From contig NZ_JACCBN010000001.1 of NCBI RefSeq assembly GCF_013409505.1, positions 4,464,001 to 4,528,000 of the forward strand: a stretch of DNA of 64,000 bases. The letters run 5' to 3'. Below the pieces are notes generated by a model, which saw only the letters and a list, made by a program, of their open reading frames with translations, was not told the DNA's origin and did no database searches. Positions within the stretch are counted from its first letter, which is position 1, and each line of letters opens with the position of its first letter. Of the stretch, positions 6,356-17,396 are shown in pieces. The position numbers and the translations under genes were made by a program. Source of the DNA: Actinomycetospora corticicola. GTDB taxonomy: Bacteria > Actinomycetota > Actinomycetes > Mycobacteriales > Pseudonocardiaceae.

Positions 6356-8334
6356 CGACACCGCCTTCTCCGGACTCCCCCGGGGACACCCGCCTCGACG
6401 CCGCCGGCGGCGACTCCGCGGAGTCCGACGCCGAGGCGACGCGGGCGATGTCGGCCGACACCGCGCCCCCACGCGCGGCGGGGTACGACCCCGACGCCGA
6501 GGCCACGGTGCAGATCCCGCCGGTCGCGGGTCCGCCGCAGGACGGAAGCGATGTTCCTGACGACGGGTCGGGGCGCGGCTCCCGCCGCAAGCTCCTCATC
6601 GCGGGCGCGGCCGTCGTCGGCCTCCTCGCCGTCCTCTACGTCGGCGACCTCCTCGTGTCGGCGACCGACGTGCCCCGCGGCGTCACCGTCGCCGGCGTCG
6701 AGATCGGCGGGATGAACCGCCTCGCCGCCCAGGAGACGCTGCGCACCGAGCTCGGGCCGCGCGTCTCCCGGCCGGTCACCCTCGTCGCGGGCGGTGGCCC
6801 CGAGGCCCGCACGACGACGCTCGACCCGCGCACCGCCGGGCTCGACCTCGACGTCGCGGCCACCATCGACGAGGCGGGCGAGCAGCCGCTCAACCCCTTC
6901 ACCCGGCTGTCGTCGCTCTTCGCCGACCGCGAGATCGCCCCGATCAGCAAGGGCAACCCGGTCGCGATCGGCCAGGCCGTCGACGCGGCCCGCCCGCAGC
7001 TCGACCGGCCCTCGACGGAGGGCACGATCCGCTTCGAGGGCGACCGCCCGGTCCCCGTGCCGTCGGTCCCCGGCGCGATCGTCGACAGCCGCACCGCACC
7101 GGACGTCGTCCTCGCCCACTGGCTCGACTCCGCCCCGGTCGGCCTGCCCGTCACCGAGCAGCCCGTCACGGTCACCCAGGACGGCATCGACACCGCAATG
7201 CGCGAGGTGGCGACGCCCGCCGTCGCCGGCCCGGCCTACGTCATCGGCGACGCGAAGAACGCGACGCTCTCACCGGAGGAGATCGGGTCGTTCCTCAAGT
7301 TCGACCCGGACGGGTCGGGCGGGCTGACGCCGCGGGTCGACGTGCCCGCCGCCGAGCGGGTCGCCGACCGCGACCTGGCCTCGACCGAGGCCGAGCCGAA
7401 GGACGCCACGTTCGCCTTCGAGGGCGCGGCGGCCACCGTGGTGCCCGCCGTCACCGGCCGCACCATCGACTACCCGAAGACCTTCGAGGGACTCGTCGAG
7501 GCGCTCGGGCGCGAGGCCGACCCCACCCCGCCGACGACCTTCACCCCGCCCCCGGTGCCGCCGGGTGCGACGCCGGCCGCCCCGCCGCCCGCGAACGGCC
7601 GCGCGGTGAACGCCGTCTACACCACCACGCCGCCGAAGGTCACCACCGAGGCGCTGCAGGCCCTCGGCCCCGCCACCGTGATCGGCGAGTTCCAGTCGGG
7701 CGGGTTCGCGGCCGACTCCGGGCAGAACATCAAGCGGGTCGCCGAGATCGTCAACGGCGCCACGATCAAGCCGGGCGAGACGTTCAGCCTCAACGGCTTC
7801 ACCGGTCCCCGTGACGCGGGTCAGGGCTTCGTCGAGGCGGGCATCATCGACGACGGGGTGCCCGGGCGCGGCATCGGCGGCGGGATCTCGCAGTTCGCGA
7901 CGACGCTGTACAACGCCTCCTACTTCGCCGGCCTGCAGCAGGTCGAGCACAAGGAGCACAGCTACTACATCAGCCGCTACCCGGCGGGCCGCGAGGCGAC
8001 CGTCTTCGAGGGCGCCATCGACCTCAAGTTCCGCAACGACGGGGACACCCCGGTGCTCATCCGCACGCAGTGGACCCCGGCGTCGATCAAGGTCCAGATC
8101 TACGGTCAGAAGCGCTACGACGTGACGTCGCAGACCGGCCCGCGCACCAACCCCGTGGCGCCCGGCACCCGCGACCTCTCGGACAACCCCAGGTGCAAGC
8201 CGTCCAAGGGCGTCGGCGGCTTCACCATCACCGACACCCGGGTCCTGAAGGACGTCCGCACGGGCGAGACGAAGTCCGAGCCGCGCACCGTCCGCTACAA
8301 CCCGGAACCCGAGATCACCTGCAACGGCGGATGA
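6352..8334 (+). CDS. VanW family, membrane-anchored peptidoglycan-binding-like protein
   Basis: 660 residues. Residues 1-78 are acidic and disordered, 81-99 form one membrane segment (LLIAGAAVVGLLAVLYVGDL), and the outer part has two YoaR-like repeats (about 105-420), a Pro-rich linker (PPTTFTPPPVPPGATPAAPP) and a VanW domain (about 440-600: ETFSLNGFTGPRDAGQGF, GGGISQFATTLYNASYFAGL). It probably acts at the cell wall; the exact VanW activity is not established. The GTG start overlaps the previous stop and its own stop overlaps the next ATG, so translation is coupled. A palindrome variant at 6554-6569 encodes PDDGSG. Confidence 0.88.
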   Translation: MTTPPSPDSPGDTRLDAAGGDSAESDAEATRAMSADTAPPRAAGYDPDAEATVQIPPVAGPPQDGSDVPDDGSGRGSRRKLLIAGAAVVGLLAVLYVGDLLVSATDVPRGVTVAGVEIGGMNRLAAQETLRTELGPRVSRPVTLVAGGGPEARTTTLDPRTAGLDLDVAATIDEAGEQPLNPFTRLSSLFADREIAPISKGNPVAIGQAVDAARPQLDRPSTEGTIRFEGDRPVPVPSVPGAIVDSRTAPDVVLAHWLDSAPVGLPVTEQPVTVTQDGIDTAMREVATPAVAGPAYVIGDAKNATLSPEEIGSFLKFDPDGSGGLTPRVDVPAAERVADRDLASTEAEPKDATFAFEGAAATVVPAVTGRTIDYPKTFEGLVEALGREADPTPPTTFTPPPVPPGATPAAPPPANGRAVNAVYTTTPPKVTTEALQALGPATVIGEFQSGGFAADSGQNIKRVAEIVNGATIKPGETFSLNGFTGPRDAGQGFVEAGIIDDGVPGRGIGGGISQFATTLYNASYFAGLQQVEHKEHSYYISRYPAGREATVFEGAIDLKFRNDGDTPVLIRTQWTPASIKVQIYGQKRYDVTSQTGPRTNPVAPGTRDLSDNPRCKPSKGVGGFTITDTRVLKDVRTGETKSEPRTVRYNPEPEITCNGG

Positions 8335-9212
8335 GCACCGAGCGGTCCGACGGCAACGGCGGCGGCGCGGAACGGGCCGCCCGGGAGGTCCGTGGCGCGC
8401 TCGAGGGCCTCGGGCGCGGCGGCGAGGGCGAGGCACCGGCCCGCGGGGTCGAGCTCCTCGGTCGCGTCGGGCTGGCCGCCTACGGGCTCGTCCACCTGCT
8501 CGTCGGGGGGATCGCGGTGCAGATCGCGCTCTCCGGGGGCGGTCAGGCCGACCAGCAGGGAGCGCTGAGCGCGATCGCCGGCGAGCCGTTCGGCGTCGTC
8601 GTGATCGTGGTGATCGTGCTCGGGCTGGTCGCGTTCGGCGTCTGGCAGAGCCTCGCCGCGATCGCCGGGTACCGGTGGGCCAGCGGGTGGGACCGCGCCC
8701 AGAAGCGGATCGGCAGCGGCGCCCGCGCCCTCGCCGTCCTGGGGGTGGCGGTCCTCGGGGTGCGGCTGCTCGTCACCGGGTCGTCCGGCTCGTCGACCGG
8801 TGGTTCGCAGGAGGCCACGGCGGGGGTGCTCGCCCTCCCGGGAGGACGGGTGCTGATCGCCCTCGTGGCCCTGGTCGTGCTGATCGCCGCCGGCGCCACG
8901 GCGTGGACCGGCATCCGGCGCGACTTCCTCGAGGAGCTGGACCGCTCCCGGCTGCCCGCCTCGGCGCAGCGCCCCACGGTGTGGCTCGGGGTGGCCGGGC
9001 ACGTGCTCCGCGCCGTCGCGTTCGCGGTGATGGGCGTGCTCTTCGGCCTGGCCGCGTTCACCGCCGACCCGCGTCAGGCGGGCGGGCTGGACGCGGCGCT
9101 CAAGACCCTCGCGGGGCAGCCGTTCGGGGTGTTCCTGCTGCTGGCGGTGGCCCTGGGCTTCATCGCGTTCGGCCTCTACCTGTTCGCGGAGGCCTGGGCG
9201 CGCCGGGTGTAG
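8331..9212 (+). CDS. DUF1206 integral membrane protein
   Basis: 293 residues with six predicted membrane helices in three repeated pairs. Each repeat carries a similar pattern (GRVGLAAYGLVHLLVGG, GHVLRAVAFAVMGVLFG; GEPFGVVVIVVIVLGLVAFG, GQPFGVFLLLAVALGFIAFG). This internal triplication is the hallmark of DUF1206. The first 40 residues are charged and cytoplasmic. The ATG overlaps the VanW stop (ATGA). The TAG stop is the first triplet of a symmetric terminator shared with argG. Function unknown; the operon suggests the envelope. Confidence 0.85.
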   Translation: MSTERSDGNGGGAERAAREVRGALEGLGRGGEGEAPARGVELLGRVGLAAYGLVHLLVGGIAVQIALSGGGQADQQGALSAIAGEPFGVVVIVVIVLGLVAFGVWQSLAAIAGYRWASGWDRAQKRIGSGARALAVLGVAVLGVRLLVTGSSGSSTGGSQEATAGVLALPGGRVLIALVALVVLIAAGATAWTGIRRDFLEELDRSRLPASAQRPTVWLGVAGHVLRAVAFAVMGVLFGLAAFTADPRQAGGLDAALKTLAGQPFGVFLLLAVALGFIAFGLYLFAEAWARRV

Positions 9213-9282
9213 GTGGCCTTCGGCCAGGTGAGCAGAAAGTGGGCCTATAGCCCCACTGAGTGCTCACCTGCGCGAAGCGCAC

Positions 9283-9285
<3 letters not shown>
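9210..9285. terminator. Symmetric bidirectional terminator spanning both stop codons
   Basis: 25-base arms (9210-9234 and 9261-9285) match at 21 positions and run exactly from the DUF1206 TAG to the argG TAG. The core pairs AGGTGAGCA with TGCTCACCT, and AGTGGG (9238-9243) with CCCACT (9252-9257). The mismatches let each arm form its own small hairpin (GGCCTTCGGCC and GCGCGAAGCGC). Confidence 0.8.
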
Positions 9286-10737
<1,452 letters not shown>

Positions 10738-10767
10738 TCACCCGAGTTCACCCGTGCTCCGAGAACG

Positions 10768-10815
10768 ACGAACGGGCCGTTCATCACGATGGATCGTGAT
10801 GAACGGCCCGTTCGT
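10768..10815. terminator. Perfect 23-bp-arm terminator hairpin
   Basis: Arms 10768-10790 and 10793-10815 are perfectly complementary with two bases between. It begins 17 bases after the stop of the leftward FadE5-like gene and separates it from argG. Confidence 0.8.
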
Positions 10816-10831
10816 GGATGGCAGGGGTCGA

Positions 10832-12691
10832 TCAGAACGCGGCGACGTCCAGATCCATCAGCGTGTTGTCGGCACCCTCGACGATCGCGCGGCGCGCGGT
10901 CAGCTCGGGCAGCACGTTCTTCGCGAAGAAGTGCGCGACGGCGATCTTGCCCTCGTAGAAGGCGGTGTCCTTCGCCGAGGCGCCGCGGTCGAGCGCCCCG
11001 ATGGCCACCTCGGCACCGCGCAGGAGCAGGTAGCCGATGAGCATGTCGCCGACCGAGAGCAGGAAGCGCACCGCGTGCTGGCCGACCTTGTAGAGGTTCC
11101 GCACGTCCTCCTGCGAGGAGGTCAGGTGGCCGATCATCGTGCCGAGCATCGCCTGCACGTCGGCGAGCGCGGTCGCGAGCAGCGCCCGGTCCTCCTTGAG
11201 CCGGCCGTTGCCGGCCTCGGACTCCAGGAACGTCTGGACGAGCCCGGCCACGTGCACGAGGGCCTGGCCGTTGTCCTTGACGATCTTGCGGAAGAAGAAG
11301 TCCTGCGACTGGATCGCCGTCGTGCCCTCGTACAGCGAGTCGATCTTGGCGTCACGGATGTACTGCTCGATGGGGTAGTCCTGCAGGTAGCCCGAGCCGC
11401 CCAGGGTCTGCAGCGACCCGATCAGCTGCTCCGAGGCCCGCTCCGAGCCGACGCCCTTGACGATCGGGAGCAGCAGGTCGTTGACCTTCTCCGCGAGCGC
11501 GACGTCCTCGGCGCTGACCGACCCGGCCTCGGCGTCGGGGGCCTCCCCGAGCCGCACCGTGTCCTGGTAGGTCGCCGTGAACGCGTAGACCGCCCGCAGC
11601 CCCTCGGCGTACGCCTTCTGCAGCATGAGGCTGCGGCGGACGTCGGGGTGGTTCGTGATCGGCACGCGCGGCGCGGCCTTGTTCGTCTGCTGCGTGAGGT
11701 CGGCGCCCTGGATGCGCTCCTTGGCGTACTCCAGCGCGTTCAGGTAGCCGGTGGAGAGCGTGCCGATGGCCTTCGTGCCGACCATCATCCGGGCGTACTC
11801 GATGACCTGGAACATCTGCGCGATGCCGTCGTGCACCTCGCCGAGCAGGAAGCCGGTGGCGGGGACGCCGTGGGCGCCGAAGGTGAGCTCGCAGGTCGCC
11901 GAGGCGTTGAGGCCCATCTTGTGCTCGACGTTCGTCACGAAGGCGCCGTTGCGCTCGCCCGGCTCGCCGGTCTGCGGGTCGAAGTGGAACTTCGGCACCA
12001 GGAAGAGGGAGAGGCCCTTGGTGCCCGGCTTCGCGCCCTCGGGGCGGGCCAGCACCAGGTGCATGATGTTCTCGACGAGGTCGTCGGAGTCCGCCGAGGT
12101 GATGAAGCGCTTCACGCCCTCGATCGACCAGGTGCCGTCGCCGTTGTCGCGGGCCTTCGTGCGGCCGGCGCCGACGTCCGACCCGGCGTCCGGCTCGGTC
12201 AGCACCATCGAGGCGCTCCAGCCGCGGTCGACCATCACCTGCGCCCAGTGCTTCTGCTGCTCGGTGCCGTTGCGGTAGATCACCGAGGCGAAGTTCGGGC
12301 CGGTCATGTACATGAACACCGGCGCGTTGGCGCCGAGGATCATCTCCGCGGCCGACCACTGGATCGACGGGGGCACGCCCATGCCGCCGATGGCGTTGTC
12401 GGCCGAGAGGCGCCACCACTCGGCGTCCCACATCGCGCGGTAGGACTTCTTGATGCCCTCGTCGAGGTGCGCGGTGTTCGTCTGCGGGTCGAAGCGCACC
12501 GGGTTGCGGTCGCCGGACTCGTAGGACTGCGCCAGCGGGCCCTCGGCGAGCGCCGCGGCCTCGTGGAGGAGGGCGCGGGCGGTCTCCTCGTCGGTCTCCG
12601 CGAACGGACCCTGCCCGAACCGGTCCTGCACGCGCAGGAGCTCGAACAGCGTGAACTCGATGTCGCGGACGTTGGCCTTGTAGTGGCTCAT
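10832..12691 (-). CDS. fadE5: Acyl-CoA dehydrogenase, FadE5-like
   Basis: 619 residues, the long acyl-CoA dehydrogenase class. The start [19 protein letters not shown] is typical of mycobacterial FadE5, which oxidises a broad range of acyl-CoAs in beta-oxidation. Flavin-contact and active-site regions are visible: [33 protein letters not shown], and [20 protein letters not shown]. The extra C-terminal domain ([20 protein letters not shown] onwards) is also FadE5-like. ATG 12691 has a GGAG-type RBS. The upstream GGTAA/TTACC sites suggest repression by a TetR-type regulator. It is divergent from the FUSC gene. Confidence 0.93.
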   Translation of the reverse strand: MSHYKANVRDIEFTLFELLRVQDRFGQGPFAETDEETARALLHEAAALAEGPLAQSYESGDRNPVRFDPQTNTAHLDEGIKKSYRAMWDAEWWRLSADNAIGGMGVPPSIQWSAAEMILGANAPVFMYMTGPNFASVIYRNGTEQQKHWAQVMVDRGWSASMVLTEPDAGSDVGAGRTKARDNGDGTWSIEGVKRFITSADSDDLVENIMHLVLARPEGAKPGTKGLSLFLVPKFHFDPQTGEPGERNGAFVTNVEHKMGLNASATCELTFGAHGVPATGFLLGEVHDGIAQMFQVIEYARMMVGTKAIGTLSTGYLNALEYAKERIQGADLTQQTNKAAPRVPITNHPDVRRSLMLQKAYAEGLRAVYAFTATYQDTVRLGEAPDAEAGSVSAEDVALAEKVNDLLLPIVKGVGSERASEQLIGSLQTLGGSGYLQDYPIEQYIRDAKIDSLYEGTTAIQSQDFFFRKIVKDNGQALVHVAGLVQTFLESEAGNGRLKEDRALLATALADVQAMLGTMIGHLTSSQEDVRNLYKVGQHAVRFLLSVGDMLIGYLLLRGAEVAIGALDRGASAKDTAFYEGKIAVAHFFAKNVLPELTARRAIVEGADNTLMDLDVAAF

Positions 12692-12765
12692 GACGTGGCT
12701 GCTCCGTGCTCCGTCGAGAAGGCCCTCCGGTGGTGACGCGGCGGGCTCGGGCCAGCGTACCGGCC

Positions 12766-12796
12766 GGTAACTGCAGGCTATTACCACCCGGTAACC
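12766..12796. promoter_or_regulatory. GGTAA/TTACC operator cluster between fadE5 and FUSC gene
   Basis: Inverted repeat GGTAA (12766) and TTACC (12781), followed by GGTAACC at 12790-12796. The half-site resembles the perfect palindrome at 4467-4491 before the AurF-like gene. Shared regulation is an inference. Confidence 0.5.
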
Positions 12797-12869
12797 GTGT
12801 CGAGAGTGGATCCCGCCTCCCCGGTCACGTGGGAGACTCCGCACCTCGAACGAGGGGAGCGACCCGGCC

Positions 12870-15296
12870 GTGGGCACGACGAGGGCGATCGAGTCGCTGC
12901 GCACCCTGCTGGTCACCGCCGACCCCGGCCTGGCCCGGCTGCGCCTCGCCTCCGTGGCGGTCGCGTCGATGGCCCTCGCCGCCGGACTGGTGGCCTGGGG
13001 ACGGTCCGCCCTCGTCCCCGACGAGCCCGTGACGGTCGTGCTCTTCGCGGGCGTCCTGGCGATGATCTCCAACCTGGCGGTCAACGAGAAGACGGTGGCG
13101 CGCCAGCGCGTCACCACCGCGCTGATGGTGCTGCCGGCGCTCGCGTCGACCACTGTCGGGACGCTGCTCTCGCCGTACCGCCTCGTCGCCGACGTGGTGT
13201 TCGTCGCCGTGATGATCGGCGCGGTCTACGTCCGCCGGTACGGCCCGCGCGGGTTCGCCCTGGGCATGGGCGCGTTCATGCCGTTCTTCTTCACCCAGTT
13301 CCTCCAGGCGAAGCCGCCGCAGATCCCGGCGCTCTGCGTCGCGGTGCTGATCGGCCTGGGGGTGACCCTGCTGCTGCGTGGGTTCCTCTTCGCCGAACGC
13401 CCGGAGCGCACGCTGCGCCGGCTGGTCGACGCCTTCCGCGCCCGCGCCCACGAGATGGTGCTGCGGGTCGACGACGTGCTCGCCGAGGCCCAGCAGGGCC
13501 AGGCACGGGGACCGGGCCACGAGCACGAGCAGGTCGGCGACGCCGTCCTGGAGCGGCTCTACCGGGCGCGGCGGCGCCTCAACGAGACCGCCCTGCTGGT
13601 GGAGGACCAGCTCGAGCACAGCGCCGCGGACCGGGTGTGGCCGGGACTGGAGAACGACCTGCTCGCGCTGCGGGTCGTCGACACCGAGCTGGGGCTCGAG
13701 CGGCTCGGCGTCGCCGTCCGCCGGCTCGTGCGCGCCGAGGACGCGCAGCAGGCGAGCCCGCTCGCGCTGACGGCGCTGCGCACCGGACTCACGCACCTCG
13801 CTCGCGCCACCGCCCGGCGGGTGCCCCACCAGGAGATCCTCGGCGAGCTCGCCGACGCGCGCGGCGCGGTCGCGGGCCTGGTCGCCGACACCAGCCGCGG
13901 CCACGAACGCGTCCAGCGCACCGCGTTCGGGGTCCGGCGGATCGCCGACTCGGTCGAGTACGCCCAGCGCGACCTGCCCGCCCGTCCCGGGGAGACGATG
14001 ACCGGGGGCATCGTGCTGCCCGGCGTGCCGCGGGCGCCGGCCGCGTCCCCGGTCGCCCTCGCGTCCGCGCCCCAGCCCGACGGCATCGCGCAGGGCCGTC
14101 CCGACGACGAGGCCTCCCGACGACGGGAGGGGTCGGATCCCGGCCCCGAGGACCCGTCGTCGGGAACGGGGAGCGGGGAGACGGACCGCGACCGCGGCCT
14201 CCTGCTCACCACCCGCCAGTCGATCCAGGTGGGTGTGGGGACCACGATCGCGATCGGGCTGGGCGAGCTGCTCGCCCCGTCGCGCTGGTACTGGGCGGTG
14301 ATCGCGTCCTTCGTCGTGTTCGCCAACACGGCCAGCCGCGGCGACCTGCTGTCGCGGGGGTGGGGCCGCGTCGTCGGCACCGTGGGCGGGGTCGCGGCCG
14401 GGATGGGCCTGGCCTTCCTCACCGCCGGGAACCAGGTGCTCTCGCTGGTCCTGCTGTTCGTGTGCGCGTTCCTCGCGCTGTACCTCGTGCGCGTGTCGCC
14501 GGGCATGCTGGCGTTCTGGATCACCGCCGTGCTCGCGCTGGTGTACGGGATCATCGGGCAGTTCAGCGTCCAGACCCTCGTGCTCCGCATCGAGGAGACG
14601 CTGGTCGGAGTGCTCGCAAGCGTGGTCGCGGCCTTCCTCGTGCTCCCCAAGGGGACCCGCGAGGCGTTCGGCGAGGCCGTGGAGGACTTCGTGGACACCG
14701 CGGACGGGGTGCTCGATGCGGCGGTGGCGACGATCCTCGGCCGGGGCCGCGGCGGGGCCGCCGCGCTCGAGGGCGCCCGCGACATGGACACCTCCCTGGC
14801 GACGCTGCGTGCCCGCACGAAGCCGCTGCTGGTCGACACCCCGAAGCGGCGCGGCCGCTCGAGCCACCGGCGCGCGTTGCGCGTGTTCACCGTCGTCGAC
14901 CACTACGCCCGCTCCCTCGCCCGGACCGCCGCCGACCTCGGGTCCGACCCGACGCCGGGGTGGGCGGCGACGCTCGAACCCGCTCTCGCCGCGGTGCGCG
15001 CGAACCTCGACGGGCTGCGTGACGTCGTGGTGCGCGGTCGGCGGCGCTCGGACGGCGCGCAGGTGCTGGTGCACTCCGCCGAGGACCTCGTCGACCGGGC
15101 CGAGGAGCAGGCCGCCCGCACCCAGGACCCCCGCCGTCGCAACGACGCCCTCGTGGTCACGCGACTGCTGCGCCGCATCGACCAGGCCGTCGTGGCGCTC
15201 GCGGTGGACCTGGGGGCCGCGGCGGACCCGGACGAGGATCAGTCGCCGAGCAGCCGGGCGAGCGCGGGGTTGGTGAACACCCGGTCCGGGTCGTAG
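12870..15296 (+). CDS. FUSC-family membrane protein (aromatic-acid-exporter-like)
   Basis: 808 residues. Two hydrophobic blocks (about 25-170 and 455-590), each with several helices, are separated and followed by long charged helical regions. This is the FUSC layout of putative aromatic-compound efflux proteins. The second block contains [20 protein letters not shown] and [20 protein letters not shown], which match the family well. The linker (residues about 395-435) holds two opposed copies of the dispersed palindrome (14114-14129, 14151-14166). GTG 12870 has a GAGGGGAG-like RBS. The 3' end overlaps the convergent oxidoreductase gene by 58 bases. Substrate unknown. Confidence 0.85.
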   Translation: MGTTRAIESLRTLLVTADPGLARLRLASVAVASMALAAGLVAWGRSALVPDEPVTVVLFAGVLAMISNLAVNEKTVARQRVTTALMVLPALASTTVGTLLSPYRLVADVVFVAVMIGAVYVRRYGPRGFALGMGAFMPFFFTQFLQAKPPQIPALCVAVLIGLGVTLLLRGFLFAERPERTLRRLVDAFRARAHEMVLRVDDVLAEAQQGQARGPGHEHEQVGDAVLERLYRARRRLNETALLVEDQLEHSAADRVWPGLENDLLALRVVDTELGLERLGVAVRRLVRAEDAQQASPLALTALRTGLTHLARATARRVPHQEILGELADARGAVAGLVADTSRGHERVQRTAFGVRRIADSVEYAQRDLPARPGETMTGGIVLPGVPRAPAASPVALASAPQPDGIAQGRPDDEASRRREGSDPGPEDPSSGTGSGETDRDRGLLLTTRQSIQVGVGTTIAIGLGELLAPSRWYWAVIASFVVFANTASRGDLLSRGWGRVVGTVGGVAAGMGLAFLTAGNQVLSLVLLFVCAFLALYLVRVSPGMLAFWITAVLALVYGIIGQFSVQTLVLRIEETLVGVLASVVAAFLVLPKGTREAFGEAVEDFVDTADGVLDAAVATILGRGRGGAAALEGARDMDTSLATLRARTKPLLVDTPKRRGRSSHRRALRVFTVVDHYARSLARTAADLGSDPTPGWAATLEPALAAVRANLDGLRDVVVRGRRRSDGAQVLVHSAEDLVDRAEEQAARTQDPRRRNDALVVTRLLRRIDQAVVALAVDLGAAADPDEDQSPSSRASAGLVNTRSGS
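14114..14166 (+). repeat. Two opposed copies of the dispersed palindrome
   Basis: 14114-14129 (CTCCCGACGACGGGAG, fully symmetric outside a 4-base centre) and 14151-14166 (reverse complement of the 16-mer at 1181). Both lie in the low-complexity linker of the FUSC gene. Confidence 0.75.
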
Positions 15297-16534
15297 TCGT
15301 CGCGCACCCGCGCGAAGTCCGCGAAGCGGGGGTAGGCCACGTCCACGTCCACGGCGTCGAAGTCGTGCCGGGTGCCCCAGTGCGGGCGACCGCCGTGCGC
15401 GCGCATCACCGACGCGGTCCGGGCGAGGACCGGGCCGGGGTCGGTCCCGCGCGGGACGCGGACCGCGATCCACCCGGTGGCGCGGCCGTGGGCCGGGTGC
15501 AGCCATCCCCGCTCGGCCGGCCCGACCCGCATGCGCACCGGCAGGCCGGTCTCGAGCCCGTCGGCGAGCTGGGCGAGCAGCGCCCGCAGGCTCCCGACCA
15601 GCACCTCGCGCGGCACCGCCCACTCGCTCTGCTCGTACCGGACGGCGGGCGGGTTCGACAGCACGCGGTGGCCGGTGCCGGTCGCGGACACCGTGCGGGC
15701 CAGCCGGGACACGACCCGGTTGAGCGACGGCGCGAGGCGGGGCAGGGCGCGCTCCACGACGACGGCTCCGCCCAGGGCGGTCCGTCCCGTCGCGCCCGCG
15801 CTGGTCACGCCGACGCCGCGCTCGGTCTCGTCCTCGTCGGTGGCCTCCGCGACCCCGGCCCACCGGGCGAGCGCCGTCGGCGACGACGGGAACAGGGCGG
15901 CCTCCGCCAGGTCGTGCGCCTCCCAGAACGCGGGGTCGAGGACCTCGTCGACGGGGCGTTGGGCCCGGGTGACCGTCATCGTCGCGGCGGGTACGACGGC
16001 GAGCTCGGCGTCCAGGATCACGCCGAGGGCGCCGAGGGCGGTCCGGGCGGCGTCGAGGTCGGCGCGGGGGACGTCGCGCACCCGGCCGCGGCCGTCGACC
16101 ACCCGCAGCGCGAGGACCTGCTCGGCGAGCGAGCCCCGGGACGCGGCGCTGCCGTGGGCGCCGACCGCGAGCGCACCGCCGAGGGTGGGGGCGCCGAGGT
16201 CGAGCGGTACCGGGAGCGCCAGGCCCCGCTCGGCCAGTCCGTCCTGGAGTTCGCCGATCGTGGTGCCGGCGCGGACGCGCACCACGGCGTGTCCGGTCGC
16301 CGCGCCGGGGCCGCCGGAGGCGGAGACACCGGTGATCCCGGCGAAGGCGGAGCAGTCGAGGTGGACCCCGTCGGTCACGGCGAGGTCGGAGAAGCCGTGC
16401 CCCGCCCCCACCGGCCGCACCGTCTGGCCGCGCTCCGCGGCCCGGCGCACCACGCCCGCGACGCCGGCGTCGTCGAGCGGGCGGGCGGTGGCGACGGGCC
16501 GGCAGCGTTGACCGCCCGACCAGTTCGTCCACAC
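15239..16534 (-). CDS. FAD-linked sugar-lactone oxidase (D-arabinono-1,4-lactone oxidase family)
   Basis: 431 residues. The N-terminal half is a VAO-type FAD-binding domain (VWTNWSGGQRC, RPVGAGHGFSDLAVTDGVHL, LGAPTLGGALAVGAHGSAAS). The C-terminal half is the aldonolactone-oxidase domain ending in GGRPHWGTRHDF and [15 protein letters not shown]. Relatives oxidise gulono-, arabinono- or alditol substrates with O2 or another acceptor. GTG 16534 is chosen since TAGGCT (complement of 16542-16547) lies 7 bases before it, suggesting a leaderless mRNA, and because the family motif begins here. The 3' end overlaps the FUSC gene tail by 58 bases. Confidence 0.88.
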   Translation of the reverse strand: MWTNWSGGQRCRPVATARPLDDAGVAGVVRRAAERGQTVRPVGAGHGFSDLAVTDGVHLDCSAFAGITGVSASGGPGAATGHAVVRVRAGTTIGELQDGLAERGLALPVPLDLGAPTLGGALAVGAHGSAASRGSLAEQVLALRVVDGRGRVRDVPRADLDAARTALGALGVILDAELAVVPAATMTVTRAQRPVDEVLDPAFWEAHDLAEAALFPSSPTALARWAGVAEATDEDETERGVGVTSAGATGRTALGGAVVVERALPRLAPSLNRVVSRLARTVSATGTGHRVLSNPPAVRYEQSEWAVPREVLVGSLRALLAQLADGLETGLPVRMRVGPAERGWLHPAHGRATGWIAVRVPRGTDPGPVLARTASVMRAHGGRPHWGTRHDFDAVDVDVAYPRFADFARVRDDYDPDRVFTNPALARLLGD

Positions 16535-16576
16535 GTCGCCCAGCCTAGGGGGCGCCCACGGGGTCGGAACGCACGA

Positions 16577-16618
16577 ACTCCCCCGCACCGCTGCGCCGGA
16601 CGCAGGGGACGGGGGAGT
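16577..16618. terminator. Terminator hairpin after DoxX gene
   Basis: ACTCCCCCG (16577) pairs with CGGGGGAGT (16610); 19 bases beyond the stop of the leftward DoxX gene. Confidence 0.55.
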
Positions 16619-16636
16619 CCGGGTGGAGCAGGGCCG

Positions 16637-17221
16637 TCAGGCCACGAAGCGGCCGATCGCCACGTCGACGGCGTCCTTCGCGGTCGCGCCGGCGGTCTCG
16701 GCCGCGGACTTCGCGCTGCCCGCGAAGTCGTGGTCCGAGGCCGACCCGGTGAGCTCGCGGGTCTGCTTGGCGACCTTCCGCGAGGCGCGACGCGCCCGCC
16801 AGCCCAGCGAGGGCTTCCCCTCGGTGTCCACCGCGGCGAGGATCAGCCCGCCGAGCAGCCCGAGGTTCTTGAGGAAGTGGATCTCCTGGGCGGGACGGTC
16901 CGCGCCGTCGGCCTCCCAGAAGGCGTGACCCACGACCGTCGTCGGGATGATGCTCGCGGCGAGGGCGAGCGAGGCGATCCGCGGGAACTTGCCCAGGGCG
17001 AGCAGGACGCCCGCGCCGATCTTGACGCCGGCGTCGATGCGCACCAGCTGGTCGGGCTCGGTCGGCGCCTGCGGCGGGAGCTTGTCACCGACCGCGTTCT
17101 CCGCCTGCCGGAGCTTCGGCGCGGCCATACCGACGCGGGGCTCGGGATTGAGCAGGGTGTCGATCCCGCCCTTGATGAACACCGCGGCCAACATCGGCCG
17201 GGCGAGACGGCGGACGAGCAT
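16637..17221 (-). CDS. DoxX family membrane protein
   Basis: 194 residues. DoxX-type signature at the N-terminus (RRLARPMLAAVFIKGGIDTL), then KIGAGVLLALGKFPRIASLALAA and HFLKNLGLLGGLILAAVD: about four membrane helices in the first 135 residues. The tail is charged (WRARRASRKVAKQTRELTGS) and then Ala-rich. Many actinobacterial DoxX proteins have this kind of tail. They are linked to redox or thiol stress membrane complexes, but the role here is unknown. ATG 17221 has a strong AGGAGG 8 bases upstream. Confidence 0.88.
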   Translation of the reverse strand: MLVRRLARPMLAAVFIKGGIDTLLNPEPRVGMAAPKLRQAENAVGDKLPPQAPTEPDQLVRIDAGVKIGAGVLLALGKFPRIASLALAASIIPTTVVGHAFWEADGADRPAQEIHFLKNLGLLGGLILAAVDTEGKPSLGWRARRASRKVAKQTRELTGSASDHDFAGSAKSAAETAGATAKDAVDVAIGRFVA

Positions 17222-17307
17222 GGGGAGGACCTCCTGCGATCAGGGACACCGTGCGCTGGCCGGGGCGATACCCCGCGCCGACGACGGGCACACCTGCCCC
17301 ACGACGG

Positions 17308-17344
17308 CCGGAGGGCCTCCCGCGGCGTGCGGGAGGCCCTCCGG
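17308..17344. terminator. Terminator hairpin, 16-bp perfect arms
   Basis: Arms 17308-17323 and 17329-17344 with a 5-base loop, downstream of the leftward hypothetical gene at 17397-17963. Confidence 0.75.
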
Positions 17345-17396
17345 GGCGTCGTCTCCGACCGGTGTTCCGGACACCCCCGACGGGTCCGGAACGGTG

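Noticed and set aside
12825..16532. Very long minus-strand frame covering the FUSC gene and the oxidase
   Set aside because: It crosses two real genes in wrong frames. The product is Arg/Pro-rich low-complexity sequence, as expected of GC-rich shadow frames.
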